Assembly (NCBI GenBank): GCA_030699825.1
Contig: JAUYKV010000044.1
Coordinates: 108,517 to 172,516, forward strand
DNA length: 64,000 nt
Source of the DNA: Pseudomonas sp.
Lineage (GTDB): Bacteria > Pseudomonadota > Gammaproteobacteria > Pseudomonadales > Pseudomonadaceae
Direction of reading: 5' to 3'
The translations under genes and the position numbers were made by a program. Under the pieces are notes generated by a model. That model saw nothing but the letters and a program-made list of their open reading frames with translations. It was not told the DNA's origin and searched no databases. Shown piece by piece: positions 38,601 to 45,894 of this stretch (within the stretch, counting starts at the first letter, position 1; the number at the start of each line of letters is the position of its first letter).

Positions 38601-38650
38601 CGACTCTTCGATGCCTGTTTCGGTCGTGCCTCGACCACTTCAGTTGACAT
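35624..38650 (-). CDS. PilJ-HAMP-PAS-GAF-GGDEF-EAL membrane c-di-GMP enzyme
   Basis: A 1008-residue inner-membrane protein. Membrane helices at about 28-50 and 192-212 enclose a periplasmic PilJ-like sensor (KLRVLSQKIAFETSLVLRQE); then HAMP (213-266), PAS (about 278-392, ending MLDITERKRDERALK), GAF (about 395-565), GGDEF (575-735) and EAL (750-1000). The cyclase motif GGDEF at 659-663 is intact with an inhibitory-site RxxD at 650-653. The phosphodiesterase has E787-A-L and DDFGMGYSS, ELTETAIM, KIDRSF. Both activities are therefore possible. Start is the ATG at 38650 after GGAGAG. It precedes the chemoreceptor gene by 51 bases in a probable operon. Confidence 0.93.
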   Translation of the reverse strand: MSTEVVEARPKQASKSRWPRININQKMVINFLVILLVAVANVGVVQMMLRDLNGVAETVAQAGKLRVLSQKIAFETSLVLRQEDHGQGQAVAAIDAFEMHLSGLERGDNVFGHNAMTLSTQIAPLVASVRPKWHSYRAHIESLLEMLTPAGEVTAELDRVHAEAGRLLGVAEAVVQALTIEAQQAQERGLQKVYALLLLDVLVLFGIFLLARKQIVHPLRDLTRSSRLLGAGDYSVRSNFRGTDEIGELAAAFNFSAQQIEELITSIDLDRQRLQRAESLFRGLAENSVVGVYIVQEHRFKYVNLKMAEMFSYSQDEMITSMGILDIVSEADQNLVELSIQKRLIGEARAVNYEMQGRKKNGSIFDVEVFGSKMDVDGKTATIGIMLDITERKRDERALKVLSACNQALIRATDESTLLAEVCGIVQQLSGHPFVWVGYADDEASKLVRPAAKREAVDGALPFAAGELSWDDSVRGSGVTGTAIRTGRTAVIKYGQNNMQYPPWRDFLIKYGIQSGLALPLITERNVIGALTIYAQDAAAFTASEIRIVEELAGSLAYGIAALRANSARQHYAQQLMHQANHDVLTGLANRSLLSDRIRQAIVSAERSGRAAALLLLDLDGFKVINDSLGHPAGDALLQAVAERLCALVRKADTVARLGGDEFVIVLPGLVNVADAGFVAGKVLSALASPFVIDRQELHVGVSIGISLYPQDGTHEEVLLKNVDLAMYRAKFEGRNQFHFYTEELNIHGRERLALTSDLRGALERGELLLHYQPQVALRSGEIVGVEALLRWQHPTRGIISPAQFIPIAEACGLIIPIGAWVIKTACAQQQAWRVAGLPAVRVAVNVSAHQFRRHDLHAVVAEALRETAMEARYLELELTETAIMQEPEKAIPVLLKLKALGLHLALDDFGMGYSSLSYLRQFPLDSLKIDRSFVSDLTSSTHGVTIVKTIISLAHSLNLKVIAEGAETKAQLDLLNAYGCDEVQGFYFSKPLSADELACLFNSWEPA

Positions 38651-38852
38651 GGCGACTCTCTCCATAAAAACGGTCTAACTTCAGGATCAATAGTTCGCCG
38701 TTTTTTACGTGTCGCCGCAAATGGCGCTCAATGGTTGTGAACGGGAGCCACACAAAATCAGAGGAGTCGTGAGCCAAATTGGCTTCTTTCTTGACATAGC
38801 CCAACGTCAACAGCAGGCCCTTGCAGACGGTCGCCACGGCCTTTAAGACCAC
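38640..38852 (-). CDS. Small hypothetical ORF overlapping the GGDEF-EAL start
   Basis: A 70-codon frame with GTG start, stopping eleven bases inside the start of the GGDEF-EAL gene, so translational coupling is conceivable. The product ends IERHLRRHVKNGELLILKLD and so on, and matches no family I recognise. No ribosome-binding site is visible before the GTG. It could be the cut 3' end of a lost gene or chance. Confidence 0.22.
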   Translation of the reverse strand: MVLKAVATVCKGLLLTLGYVKKEANLAHDSSDFVWLPFTTIERHLRRHVKNGELLILKLDRFYGESRHVN

Positions 38853-39209
38853 AAGGGAACCATAGGAATAAAGCCTTGCAGGTGGCCCCCTGCGGCCTTA
38901 TTAGTAGCCCATATCACGTAGTGGCATATTGACATAAATCAATGCTGCACCTCGCCTCACAAGCATCGTTACCGCCCGATTTTCCCTGGCGCAAAACACG
39001 CCAAACCTGGCTGGCGGGGAAGGCTCTGAGTGCCCGACACAAACTGGCCGAGCGATGCTTACGCAAGGCGATGACAGCAGAACCGCTACAGGCAGCGTCC
39101 TGCGCCTGCGCCCCTCACGCGGCTAGACTGCTGGCTACGGCCAAGCGACGCATGGCGCAGCCGACTCGGTGCTGGCACACTGCACCCTCAGCCCCCGGAT
39201 AAGCCAAGC
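38853..39209. other. Non-coding right border of the islet
   Basis: About 355 bases without a supported gene; an 86-codon frame (38942-39202) has no family resemblance. The final 30 bases are the right copy of the direct repeat and the leader of the gene at 39210. Base composition changes from AT-richer to GC-rich near 38990, probably the islet edge. Confidence 0.4.
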
Positions 39210-39258
39210 ATGAGCGAACACGACGAAAACGAAGAAGAGGCCTTTGCCGAAGAAGCGC
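39181..39258. repeat. Right copy of the diverged direct repeat flanking the islet
   Basis: Pairs with 32974-33041. It holds the leader and first codons of the intact gene at 39210. Confidence 0.8.
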
Positions 39259-39488
39259 TGATCCAGGCCATCGAGAATCAGCTCGAGGCCGCGCAGCCGC
39301 CTGCTGCCCTGGCCACCCTGAACAAGCTGACCCTGGTCGGCTACCCGCGTGGCGAAATCCTGCAGCTGATGGCGATGGTGCTGGCCCATGAGATCAAGGC
39401 CATGCTCGACGAAGATCGGCCATTCGATGGCGCGGCTTACGAGCAAGCCCTGCGCGCACTGCCGGAGTTGCCGAAAGAAACCTCCTGA
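39210..39488 (+). CDS. Small acidic conserved hypothetical protein
   Basis: A 92-residue acidic, helical protein conserved upstream of cyaA in Pseudomonas; no domain of known function. It begins MSEHDENEEEAFAEEALIQA and contains LNKLTLVGYPRGEILQLMAM, ending ALRALPELPKETS. It is the intact copy of a gene whose 5' end is duplicated at 33002, 6.2 kb to the left, across the islet. The start is supported by the conserved leader in both copies. Confidence 0.75.
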   Translation: MSEHDENEEEAFAEEALIQAIENQLEAAQPPAALATLNKLTLVGYPRGEILQLMAMVLAHEIKAMLDEDRPFDGAAYEQALRALPELPKETS

Positions 39489-39626
39489 CGCTAGTCGCTT
39501 AGCCCGCGCGCACAGCCGCGCGTCTCGCTACACTGCACACACCCGCGCCTGGCTTCAGCCACGCGGGATCCAACCAGTCGGGCACAAGCGCTGCCCGGCC
39601 CCTGTTTACAAGAGCCTGGAGCACTT

Positions 39627-39872
39627 ATGTCTTTTACCCCTGAGCTGGTTGCCGAACTGGATCTTCTCGCCCTGTTTAACCTGGGCAACACCCAGGAAGG
39701 CCTCAAGGTTCACCATGTTGCCGCCCCGCAAGCGATTGCCGCGGCCAAACGCCTGCACGCCAAAGGCCTGGTCACCCAGGAAGATGGCGGTTACCTGACC
39801 AGCCTGGGACTGGAGGCGGCCGAACACGCGCAAGTCTTGCTGACCATTCTCAAGGTGACCGAAACCGCCTGA
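39627..39872 (+). CDS. TIGR02647 family protein
   Basis: An 81-residue protein of the TIGR02647 family of small predicted DNA-binding proteins in gammaproteobacteria. The start MSFTPELVAELDLLALFNLG and the winged-helix-like segment QAIAAAKRLHAKGLVTQEDG with GGYLTSLGLEAAEHAQVLLT are characteristic. A good GGAGC ribosome-binding site precedes the ATG. It stands between the acidic hypothetical gene and cyaA, all on the plus strand. Target unknown. Confidence 0.82.
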   Translation: MSFTPELVAELDLLALFNLGNTQEGLKVHHVAAPQAIAAAKRLHAKGLVTQEDGGYLTSLGLEAAEHAQVLLTILKVTETA

Positions 39873-39993
39873 CCCGCCGGCACTGCCCACGCCGTCTGCG
39901 CAAGCGGGCCATGGCGTGGGCGAGATGGCGCCCCCACCCGCACTTCGCCACGACCGGCTGGCCGTCGTGGCCCATTGCCCGCAGAGCCTGCGC

Positions 39994-42849
39994 ATGAGCC
40001 TTACCGAGGAAATTCGCCCGGACATCGATGACGGTATCGACCGCAAGGTGCTGGCTCAACTGCGCGCGCGCTTTCTCAAGGTCAATGATGGCCGCCTGCA
40101 GCGCGCCATGCAGGCACTCTCGACCCGCCAGCAGCTGGTGCTGAAGTTGCTGCCACTGCTGTTTCACGTCAATCATCCCTTGCTGCCGGGTTATGTGTCC
40201 GGGCTGACGCCGGCCGGGCTGAGCGGCTTCGAGCCGGGCGACGATCTGCTCGCCGAAGCGCAGCGACTGACCCGTTCCTTCGTCTACAAGGCACGCCGCG
40301 GCAACAGCGCGCTGCCGCTCCACGGGCTGTTCCTGATGGGCAGCCTGGGCACCCTGGCCCAGGCCGAGCAAAGCGACATGGACCTGTGGGTCTGTCACGC
40401 GCCCGACCTCAGCCCCCAGGAAATCGCCGAGCTGCGCAAGAAGTGCGATCAGCTCGAAGCCTGGGCCGCGACCCAGGGCGCCGAAGCGCATTTCTTCCTG
40501 ATCGACCCGGTGCGTTTTACCGTCGGCGACCGCGAGGCGCGATTGACCTCGGACGACTGCGGCACCACCCAGCACTACCTGCTGCTCGACGAGTTCTACC
40601 GCACGGCGATCTGGCTGGCCGGGCGCACCCCGCTCTGGTGGCTGGTGCCGGTGTACGAGGAGCAACGCTACCATGAGTACATCGGCATCCTGCTGAGCAA
40701 GCGCTTCATCCGCGCCGAGGAGGTGCTCGACCTCGGCCACCTGGCGCAGATTCCACCGAGCGAATTCATCGGCGCGGGCATGTGGCAGCTGTACAAGGGC
40801 ATCGAGTCGCCGTACAAATCGGTACTCAAACTGCTGCTCACCGAGGTCTACGCCAGCGAACACCCCCAGGTGCAATGCCTGGCACTGCGCTTCAAGCAAG
40901 CGGTCTTCTGCAATCGCCTCGACCTCGACGAACTCGACCCCTACATCGTGGTGTACCGCCGCCTGGAGGAATACCTGAGCGGGCGCGGCGAAACCGAGCG
41001 CCTGGAGCTGATCCGCCGCTGTCTGTACCTGAAGATCGACAAGAAACTCAGCAGGCCGCCACGCAACCGGCGTAAAAGCTGGCAACGTCTGCTGCTCGAG
41101 CGCCTGACCTGCGATTGGAACTGGAACAGCCGGCAACTGGCGATGCTCGACAGCCGCAGCCAGTGGAAGGTGCGCCAGGTCAGCGCCGAACGCCGCGCCC
41201 TGGTCAACGAACTGACCTACAGCTACCGCTTCCTCTCCCAGTTCGCCCGCGACGCCCAGGCCGGCAGCTCGCTCAACAGCCGCGACCTCGGCGTGCTCGG
41301 CCGGCGCCTGTACGCCGCCTTCGAGCGCAAGGCCGGCAAGATCGAATTCATCAACCCCGGCATCGCCCCGGATCTGGGCGAAGACACCCTGACCCTGGTG
41401 CAGAGCCCCAGAACCGAAGCCGGCGACCAGAACCAGTGGGCCCTGTACGGCGGCAGTCTCGGCCCTCAGGAGTGGGAGGATTTCGCCCCGCTCAAGCGCG
41501 CCCGTGAACTGCTCGAGCTGCTTGCCTGGTGCCACCGCAATGGTGTGATCGACAGCAGCACACGCTTGTCGCTGCAGCCTGGCGACAGCGACCTGAGCGA
41601 GTACGAGCTGTCCAATCTGCTGGCCAGCCTGCAACAGATGATGCCCCTGCCGCTGCCGGCGATCGAGGAAAGCGCGCTGCTGCGCGCCAGTGTGCCGCGC
41701 GAGGTGCTGTTGCTGGTCAATGTCGGCATCGACCCGCTCAAGCAACACAGCCAGATGAATGTGCACATGACCACCGAGCGAATCGATGCCCTGGGCTATT
41801 CCGGGGTGCGCGAGAACCTGATTCTGACCATCGACCAGGTCAGTCTGAACAGCTGGAACGAACTGCTGGTCAGCCGCTATGACGGCCCCCATGCACTGCT
41901 CGACTGCCTGCGCGATTTTCTCAACAGCCTGCCGGCCAGCGGCGGCAAACCCAACCTGCGGGTGCGCTGTTTCTGCCGTAACCGCGCCACGACCATCGCC
42001 GAGCGGGTCGAGGAGCTATTTCGCGACACCCTCGCCCACTTCGCGGGGCTGCAGCACAACCGCTACCTGCTGCAAATCAAGCAGCACTACCACCTGCTCG
42101 AACTGACCCCGGGGCAGGTCAGCCATACCGCACTGACCGACCTGCCGGCGCTGCTCGAATTTCTCGGCAAGGAGCAACCGGGCTACAGCCGGCTGCACCT
42201 CGACCGCAACGCCCTGGAAGGAGACGACCTGGCCTTGATCCTGCCGCTCGGCCGCCCCGCGTGCATCCAGGTTTTCTACCGCCGCCACGAAAACAGCGAC
42301 CTGGCCGAACTGACCCTGCTCGACGAACACAACGCATTGTGGCGACAGAGCATGCGGTTTCGCGACGAGCACAGCCTGCTGACGCCGCTGCAGCGTTTCC
42401 TGCAATCGCTGCAGTACCGGCGCAACGCCTTGCTGGCGCTGGACAGCCCGGCCCCCTCGCCTGCGCTGGAGGTGCTCTATTACGAACTACTCCCGGCGGC
42501 GCCGCAGCGCGCCCGCCAGGTGGAGCTGCGCCCGCCGCCGCAAGCGCCGGTTAGCCACCCCTTCTACGACGTGCAGGCGATTGTCGAACCGGTCGACGGC
42601 AAGCGCGCCCACGTGACCCTGTATTGCAACCACCGTGAGTTTTCCGAACTGGAATATGCCGGCGACCTGTACACCGCAGTGGCCCGGCACATCGTCGCCC
42701 AGCGCCGTGAGGGCGAGCGCTATCCGTGCTACATCACCGACCTCGACCTGTCCGCGGTACTTGGCGATGGGCGAGCGCAGACGGTTCACTACCTGCGCTA
42801 CAAGGCCCGCCTGGAAGCAGCACTCAATGCGGCACTGGATAAAACCTGA
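39994..42849 (+). CDS. cyaA: Class I adenylate cyclase
   Basis: A 951-residue class I (enterobacterial-type) adenylate cyclase making cAMP for Vfr/Crp. The N-terminal catalytic domain has the nucleotidyltransferase motif LHGLFLMGSLGTLAQAEQSD followed by MDLWVCH, with the metal-binding aspartates. The long C-terminal regulatory region follows from about residue 430. The open frame starts at 39916, but the ATG at 39994 begins MSLTEEIRPDIDDGIDRKVL as in P. aeruginosa. Separate from its upstream neighbours by about 120 bases. Confidence 0.95.
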   Translation: MSLTEEIRPDIDDGIDRKVLAQLRARFLKVNDGRLQRAMQALSTRQQLVLKLLPLLFHVNHPLLPGYVSGLTPAGLSGFEPGDDLLAEAQRLTRSFVYKARRGNSALPLHGLFLMGSLGTLAQAEQSDMDLWVCHAPDLSPQEIAELRKKCDQLEAWAATQGAEAHFFLIDPVRFTVGDREARLTSDDCGTTQHYLLLDEFYRTAIWLAGRTPLWWLVPVYEEQRYHEYIGILLSKRFIRAEEVLDLGHLAQIPPSEFIGAGMWQLYKGIESPYKSVLKLLLTEVYASEHPQVQCLALRFKQAVFCNRLDLDELDPYIVVYRRLEEYLSGRGETERLELIRRCLYLKIDKKLSRPPRNRRKSWQRLLLERLTCDWNWNSRQLAMLDSRSQWKVRQVSAERRALVNELTYSYRFLSQFARDAQAGSSLNSRDLGVLGRRLYAAFERKAGKIEFINPGIAPDLGEDTLTLVQSPRTEAGDQNQWALYGGSLGPQEWEDFAPLKRARELLELLAWCHRNGVIDSSTRLSLQPGDSDLSEYELSNLLASLQQMMPLPLPAIEESALLRASVPREVLLLVNVGIDPLKQHSQMNVHMTTERIDALGYSGVRENLILTIDQVSLNSWNELLVSRYDGPHALLDCLRDFLNSLPASGGKPNLRVRCFCRNRATTIAERVEELFRDTLAHFAGLQHNRYLLQIKQHYHLLELTPGQVSHTALTDLPALLEFLGKEQPGYSRLHLDRNALEGDDLALILPLGRPACIQVFYRRHENSDLAELTLLDEHNALWRQSMRFRDEHSLLTPLQRFLQSLQYRRNALLALDSPAPSPALEVLYYELLPAAPQRARQVELRPPPQAPVSHPFYDVQAIVEPVDGKRAHVTLYCNHREFSELEYAGDLYTAVARHIVAQRREGERYPCYITDLDLSAVLGDGRAQTVHYLRYKARLEAALNAALDKT

Positions 42850-42908
42850 GCAAACGGACTGCAGCTAGTGTCACGACAACGTTGAAATGGCGGTAAATCG
42901 CGGCTCTT

Positions 42909-42940
42909 ATCAAACAACCTGTATGTCATTGATTTTATGG
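42909..42940 (+). repeat. Copy A of a 32-bp dispersed intergenic repeat
   Basis: Twenty-nine of 32 bases match 55151-55182; the shared core is TCATTGATTTTATGG preceded by ATCAAACAACC. It immediately precedes a REP element after cyaA. Confidence 0.75.
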
Positions 42941-42954
42941 CTGATTACGTTCTT

Positions 42955-43034
42955 TGTGGGAGGGGCTTTAGCCGCGAACGCTTGCACAGCGCAGCTTCGC
43001 GGCTAAAGCGGAGCGCCGCCCGGCCCCTCCCACA
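42955..43034. repeat. REP-type nested inverted repeat
   Basis: Outer arms TGTGGGAGGGG (42955-42965) and CCCCTCCCACA (43024-43034) and inner arms GCTTTAGCCGCGAA (42965-42978) and TTCGCGGCTAAAGC (42996-43009) are both perfect. The GCCGCGAA sequence is typical of Pseudomonas REP elements. It lies between the convergent cyaA and rnk genes. Confidence 0.85.
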
Positions 43035-43127
43035 AGTGCCCACAGCCGGCAGACGCGATTGCCTCCAGTTTGCTGTGCGACAGCGCGGCGGCGAAGACGG
43101 GGCGGCCAGGATCTGCCAGGCAGCGCT

Positions 43128-43535
43128 TCAGCGGTTGTATTCGCCGGCCGCTTCCGGCTGGTATTCCACGGCCAACAGGGTCAGTTTCAACTCCTTGCCA
43201 CCGGGCGCGATCCAGTCGATATGCTGACCGACACTCAGCCCCAGCAGCGCGCTGCCCACCGGCGCGAGAATCGACACACAGCCTTCTTTGCCGAGATCCT
43301 GCGGGTAAACCAGGGTCAGGTGATAGTCCTTGCCGCTGCTTTCTTCGCGGCAATGCACCCGCGAGTTCATGGTGACCAACCCGGCCGGCACCTGATCGTG
43401 GCCGATCACTTCAGCCCGATCCAGCTCGGCCTGCAGGGCGACAGCACCCGGGCCGAACTCTTCCAGGCTGTCGAGCAAACGCTCCAGACGCTGTAAATCA
43501 AGACGGGTAATGGTGATTGACGGTGCACTGGTCAT
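43128..43535 (-). CDS. rnk: Regulator of nucleoside diphosphate kinase
   Basis: A 135-residue protein of the Rnk/GreA-B C-terminal fold that binds RNA polymerase and was found as a suppressor affecting Ndk levels and alginate in P. aeruginosa. It starts TSAPSITITRLDLQRLERLL (short coiled-coil N-terminus) and has the FKBP-like domain with SGKDYHLTLVYPQDLGKEGC and APVGSALLGLSVGQHIDW. Convergent with cyaA across the REP element; a strong terminator lies just upstream of its start. Confidence 0.93.
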   Translation of the reverse strand: MTSAPSITITRLDLQRLERLLDSLEEFGPGAVALQAELDRAEVIGHDQVPAGLVTMNSRVHCREESSGKDYHLTLVYPQDLGKEGCVSILAPVGSALLGLSVGQHIDWIAPGGKELKLTLLAVEYQPEAAGEYNR

Positions 43536-43573
43536 GGTCAGTTCAACTCTCCTTAACGGGATGCATAAAAAGC

Positions 43574-43603
43574 AAAACCCCGTCTGATGGAGACGGGGTT
43601 TTT
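43574..43603. terminator. Rho-independent terminator upstream of rnk
   Basis: AACCCCGTCT (43576-43585) and AGACGGGGTT (43591-43600) form a perfect 10-bp stem with a 5-base loop and A/T runs on both sides. It would end transcription of the cyaY-DUF1289 unit reading leftward and can work in either direction. Confidence 0.88.
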
Positions 43604-43656
43604 GCGCAAGTCAGGTCGACCGTATCACAGCCGCTCAAATAAACAAGACCGCCCGA

Positions 43657-43869
43657 TCAGCCTTGTCGTTGCCGCAAACGCGTCTGGGCAGACTGACAAA
43701 TGGCCCGCCGGCGCGCCTCGTCGGCACTGCCCCAGTCGCGAATCTCGTTGAGTGAACGGCCACAACCCAGGCATACATCGCGCTCGTCCAGGCAGCAGCG
43801 CCGAACGCACGGCGAGGCGAGCCGCTCGGGCTCCGCGCCGGGTCGGGGCTCAGAGTTCGTCGAATTCAA
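43657..43869 (-). CDS. DUF1289 family protein
   Basis: A 70-residue cysteine-rich protein of the DUF1289 family. The motif SPCVRRCCLDERDVCLGCGR, followed by SLNEIRDW, has the conserved cysteines that probably bind zinc or an iron-sulfur centre. I place the start at a TTG (43869): GGAG lies six bases upstream and no in-frame ATG or GTG lies nearer than 43926. That start falls inside the end of cyaY (20-base overlap), so the two genes are translationally linked. Function unknown; the linkage with frataxin hints at iron-sulfur metabolism. Confidence 0.75.
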   Translation of the reverse strand: MNSTNSEPRPGAEPERLASPCVRRCCLDERDVCLGCGRSLNEIRDWGSADEARRRAICQSAQTRLRQRQG

Positions 43870-44182
43870 GGCTGACTCCAGCTTGCTCCAGGGTGATGCG
43901 GGCAAGCATCTCACCCAGCAGCTCATCGCTGCTGTCGCAAATCCAGTGTTCGCTGGCCTCGTCGAAATCGAAGTGGAAACCGCCGGAGCGGGCCGCCAGC
44001 CACAACTGCCGGATCGACTCCTGACGGCTGAAGATCAGTTGCGTGCCATTCTCGAAACGCACGGTCAATACACCCGCCGAGTTCTCCAGGTCGAGATCCA
44101 GGTCGCTGTCATCGAAAATGTCTTCTACCGCTTGCTGCACGGTATCGACCAGATCGTGAAAGCGGGCTTCGGTCAAACTCAT
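43850..44182 (-). CDS. cyaY: Iron donor protein CyaY (frataxin)
   Basis: A 110-residue frataxin homologue that binds iron and modulates cysteine desulfurase IscS in iron-sulfur cluster assembly. The acidic helix MSLTEARFHDLVDTVQQAVE continuing DIFDDSDLDLDLENSAG is the iron-binding ridge; the sheet region LIFSRQESIRQLWLAARSGG and FHFDFDEASEHWICDSSDE is typical. Divergent from the lptM-lysA-dapF operon, as in other gammaproteobacteria. Confidence 0.95.
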   Translation of the reverse strand: MSLTEARFHDLVDTVQQAVEDIFDDSDLDLDLENSAGVLTVRFENGTQLIFSRQESIRQLWLAARSGGFHFDFDEASEHWICDSSDELLGEMLARITLEQAGVSLEFDEL

Positions 44183-44483
44183 TGCGGATGTCCTCGAAAA
44201 ATTCAGGTAGTGCAGAAAAGCGCCAGGGCAGCCAGGGAACCTCGCGAACGATGGCTGGAGCGGGCTCGCAAGGCAAGTACAGCCAGCCTGGCAAGCGAAG
44301 AGGCGCAGTATACAGCGGTATATGCAGATGATTCGCCGTCACCCTGCATGCCGCACAGAAACCCATTGGCAGGCGCCAAGGGTCTGGGCAAAGCCCCGCC
44401 GGACGGGAATCCTGGCGCATAGGCAAGGCGTCGGGGGGTCGGTATACTCCGGCGCAATCATGCTTTATTACAAGGACTTCCCC
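44183..44483. other. Divergent promoter region of cyaY and the lptM operon
   Basis: About 300 bases without a supported gene. The TATACT at 44443-44448, preceded by CGG, is a good extended -10 candidate for the lptM-lysA operon, 35 bases before the lptM start; its -35 is weak. The run AAGCGCCAGGGCAGCCAGGG near the cyaY side shows no recognised element. Confidence 0.45.
44443..44448 (+). promoter_or_regulatory. Candidate -10 box of the lptM-lysA operon
   Basis: TATACT, one base from the sigma-70 consensus, lies 35 bases before the lptM start. No convincing -35 hexamer at the right spacing. Confidence 0.45.
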
Positions 44484-44621
44484 ATGAAGCGGCTGTTGAC
44501 TGCCCTTATCGCGCTCGTCGCCATCACGTTCCTGCTCGCAGGCTGTGGCCAGAAAGGCCCGCTGTATTTGCCGGACGACGGGAAAACGGCAAAAGAGCGC
44601 GACAGAGACATCTTTCTCTAA
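44484..44621 (+). CDS. lppL: LptM/LppL-type small lipoprotein
   Basis: A 45-residue lipoprotein precursor. The signal peptide MKRLLTALIALVAITFLLAG is followed by the lipidated cysteine in the lipobox LLAGC, then the family's invariant GQKGPLYLPDD. The E. coli homologue (YifL, now LptM) stabilises the LptD translocon for lipopolysaccharide. In P. aeruginosa this gene upstream of lysA is called lppL. Start at 44484 is fixed by AAGGA and by the signal peptide; the longer open frame is spurious. Ten bases before lysA. Confidence 0.92.
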   Translation: MKRLLTALIALVAITFLLAGCGQKGPLYLPDDGKTAKERDRDIFL

Positions 44622-44630
44622 GGGGGTTCC

Positions 44631-45884
44631 ATGCAAGCTTTCACCCACCGCGACGGCGAGCTGTACGCGGAAGGCGTGGCCCTGTCCGCCATCGCTCAAC
44701 GCTTCGGCACACCGACCTACGTCTACTCGCGGGCGCACATCGAGGCGCAGCACCACGCCTACGCCGATGCCTTGCAGGGCATACCGCACCTGGTCTGCTT
44801 CGCCGTCAAGGCCAACTCCAACCTGGGCGTGCTCAACGTGCTGGCACGGCTCGGCGCCGGCTTCGACATCGTCTCGCGCGGCGAACTGGAGCGCGTCCTG
44901 GCCGCCGGAGGTACGCCTGGCAAGATCGTCTTCTCCGGCGTCGGCAAGAGCCGCGACGATATGCGCCGCGCCCTGGAAGTCGGCGTGCACTGCTTCAACG
45001 TCGAGTCCACCGATGAGCTGGAACGCCTGCAACTGGTCGCCGCCGAGCTGGGCAAGACCGCGGCCGTGTCGCTGCGGGTCAACCCGGACGTGGACGCCGG
45101 CACCCACCCGTATATCTCCACCGGGCTGAAGGAAAACAAGTTCGGCATCGATATCGAGCAGGCGCCGGCGGTCTATGCCCGCGCCGCCACGCTGGCCAAC
45201 CTGCAGGTGGTCGGTGTCGATTGCCATATCGGCTCGCAACTGACCAGCCTGCCGCCGTTCCTCGACGCCCTCGACCGCCTGCTCGTGCTGATCGACCTGC
45301 TGGCCGAGAACGGCATCCAGATCAAGCACCTGGACCTGGGTGGCGGCCTCGGCGTGCAATACCGCGACGAGCAGCCGCCGCTGGCCGGCGAGTATATCCA
45401 GGCGGTGCGCCAGCGCATGGCCGGGCGCGATCTGGCCCTGGTGTTCGAGCCGGGTCGTTCGATCGTCGCCAACGCCGGCGTGCTGCTGACCCGGGTCGAG
45501 TACCTCAAGCACACCGAGCACAAGGATTTCGCCATCGTCGATGCGGCGATGAACGACCTGATCCGCCCGGCGCTGTACCAGGCCTGGATGGACGTGGTGC
45601 CCGTGCAACCGCGCGATGGCGCGACGCGCAACTACGATATCGTCGGGCCGATCTGCGAGACCGGCGACTTCCTGGCCAAGGATCGCGACCTGGCATTGGC
45701 CGAAGGCGATCTGCTGGCCGTGTGTTCGGCAGGCGCCTACGGCTTCGTCATGAGTTCCAACTACAACACCCGCGGCCGTGCCGCCGAGGTGATGGTAGAT
45801 GGCGACCAGGCTTTCGAAGTGCGCCGGCGCGAGACCCTCAGCGAACTCTTTGCGGGCGAAAGCCAGCTGCCGCCAGCACCATAA
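44631..45884 (+). CDS. lysA: Diaminopimelate decarboxylase
   Basis: A 417-residue fold-type III PLP enzyme, the last step of lysine synthesis. The PLP lysine is in [20 protein letters not shown], the phosphate-binding region includes [20 protein letters not shown], and [20 protein letters not shown] and [20 protein letters not shown] (the catalytic cysteine) are present. Stop and the dapF start are ten bases apart. Start at ATG 44631 ([19 protein letters not shown]). Confidence 0.97.
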   Translation: MQAFTHRDGELYAEGVALSAIAQRFGTPTYVYSRAHIEAQHHAYADALQGIPHLVCFAVKANSNLGVLNVLARLGAGFDIVSRGELERVLAAGGTPGKIVFSGVGKSRDDMRRALEVGVHCFNVESTDELERLQLVAAELGKTAAVSLRVNPDVDAGTHPYISTGLKENKFGIDIEQAPAVYARAATLANLQVVGVDCHIGSQLTSLPPFLDALDRLLVLIDLLAENGIQIKHLDLGGGLGVQYRDEQPPLAGEYIQAVRQRMAGRDLALVFEPGRSIVANAGVLLTRVEYLKHTEHKDFAIVDAAMNDLIRPALYQAWMDVVPVQPRDGATRNYDIVGPICETGDFLAKDRDLALAEGDLLAVCSAGAYGFVMSSNYNTRGRAAEVMVDGDQAFEVRRRETLSELFAGESQLPPAP

Positions 45885-45894
45885 GGGCACCCTG

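Noticed and set aside
38942..39202. 86-codon frame at the right edge of the islet
   Set aside because: No family resemblance, and it runs through the conserved leader of the gene at 39210, so it is probably chance.
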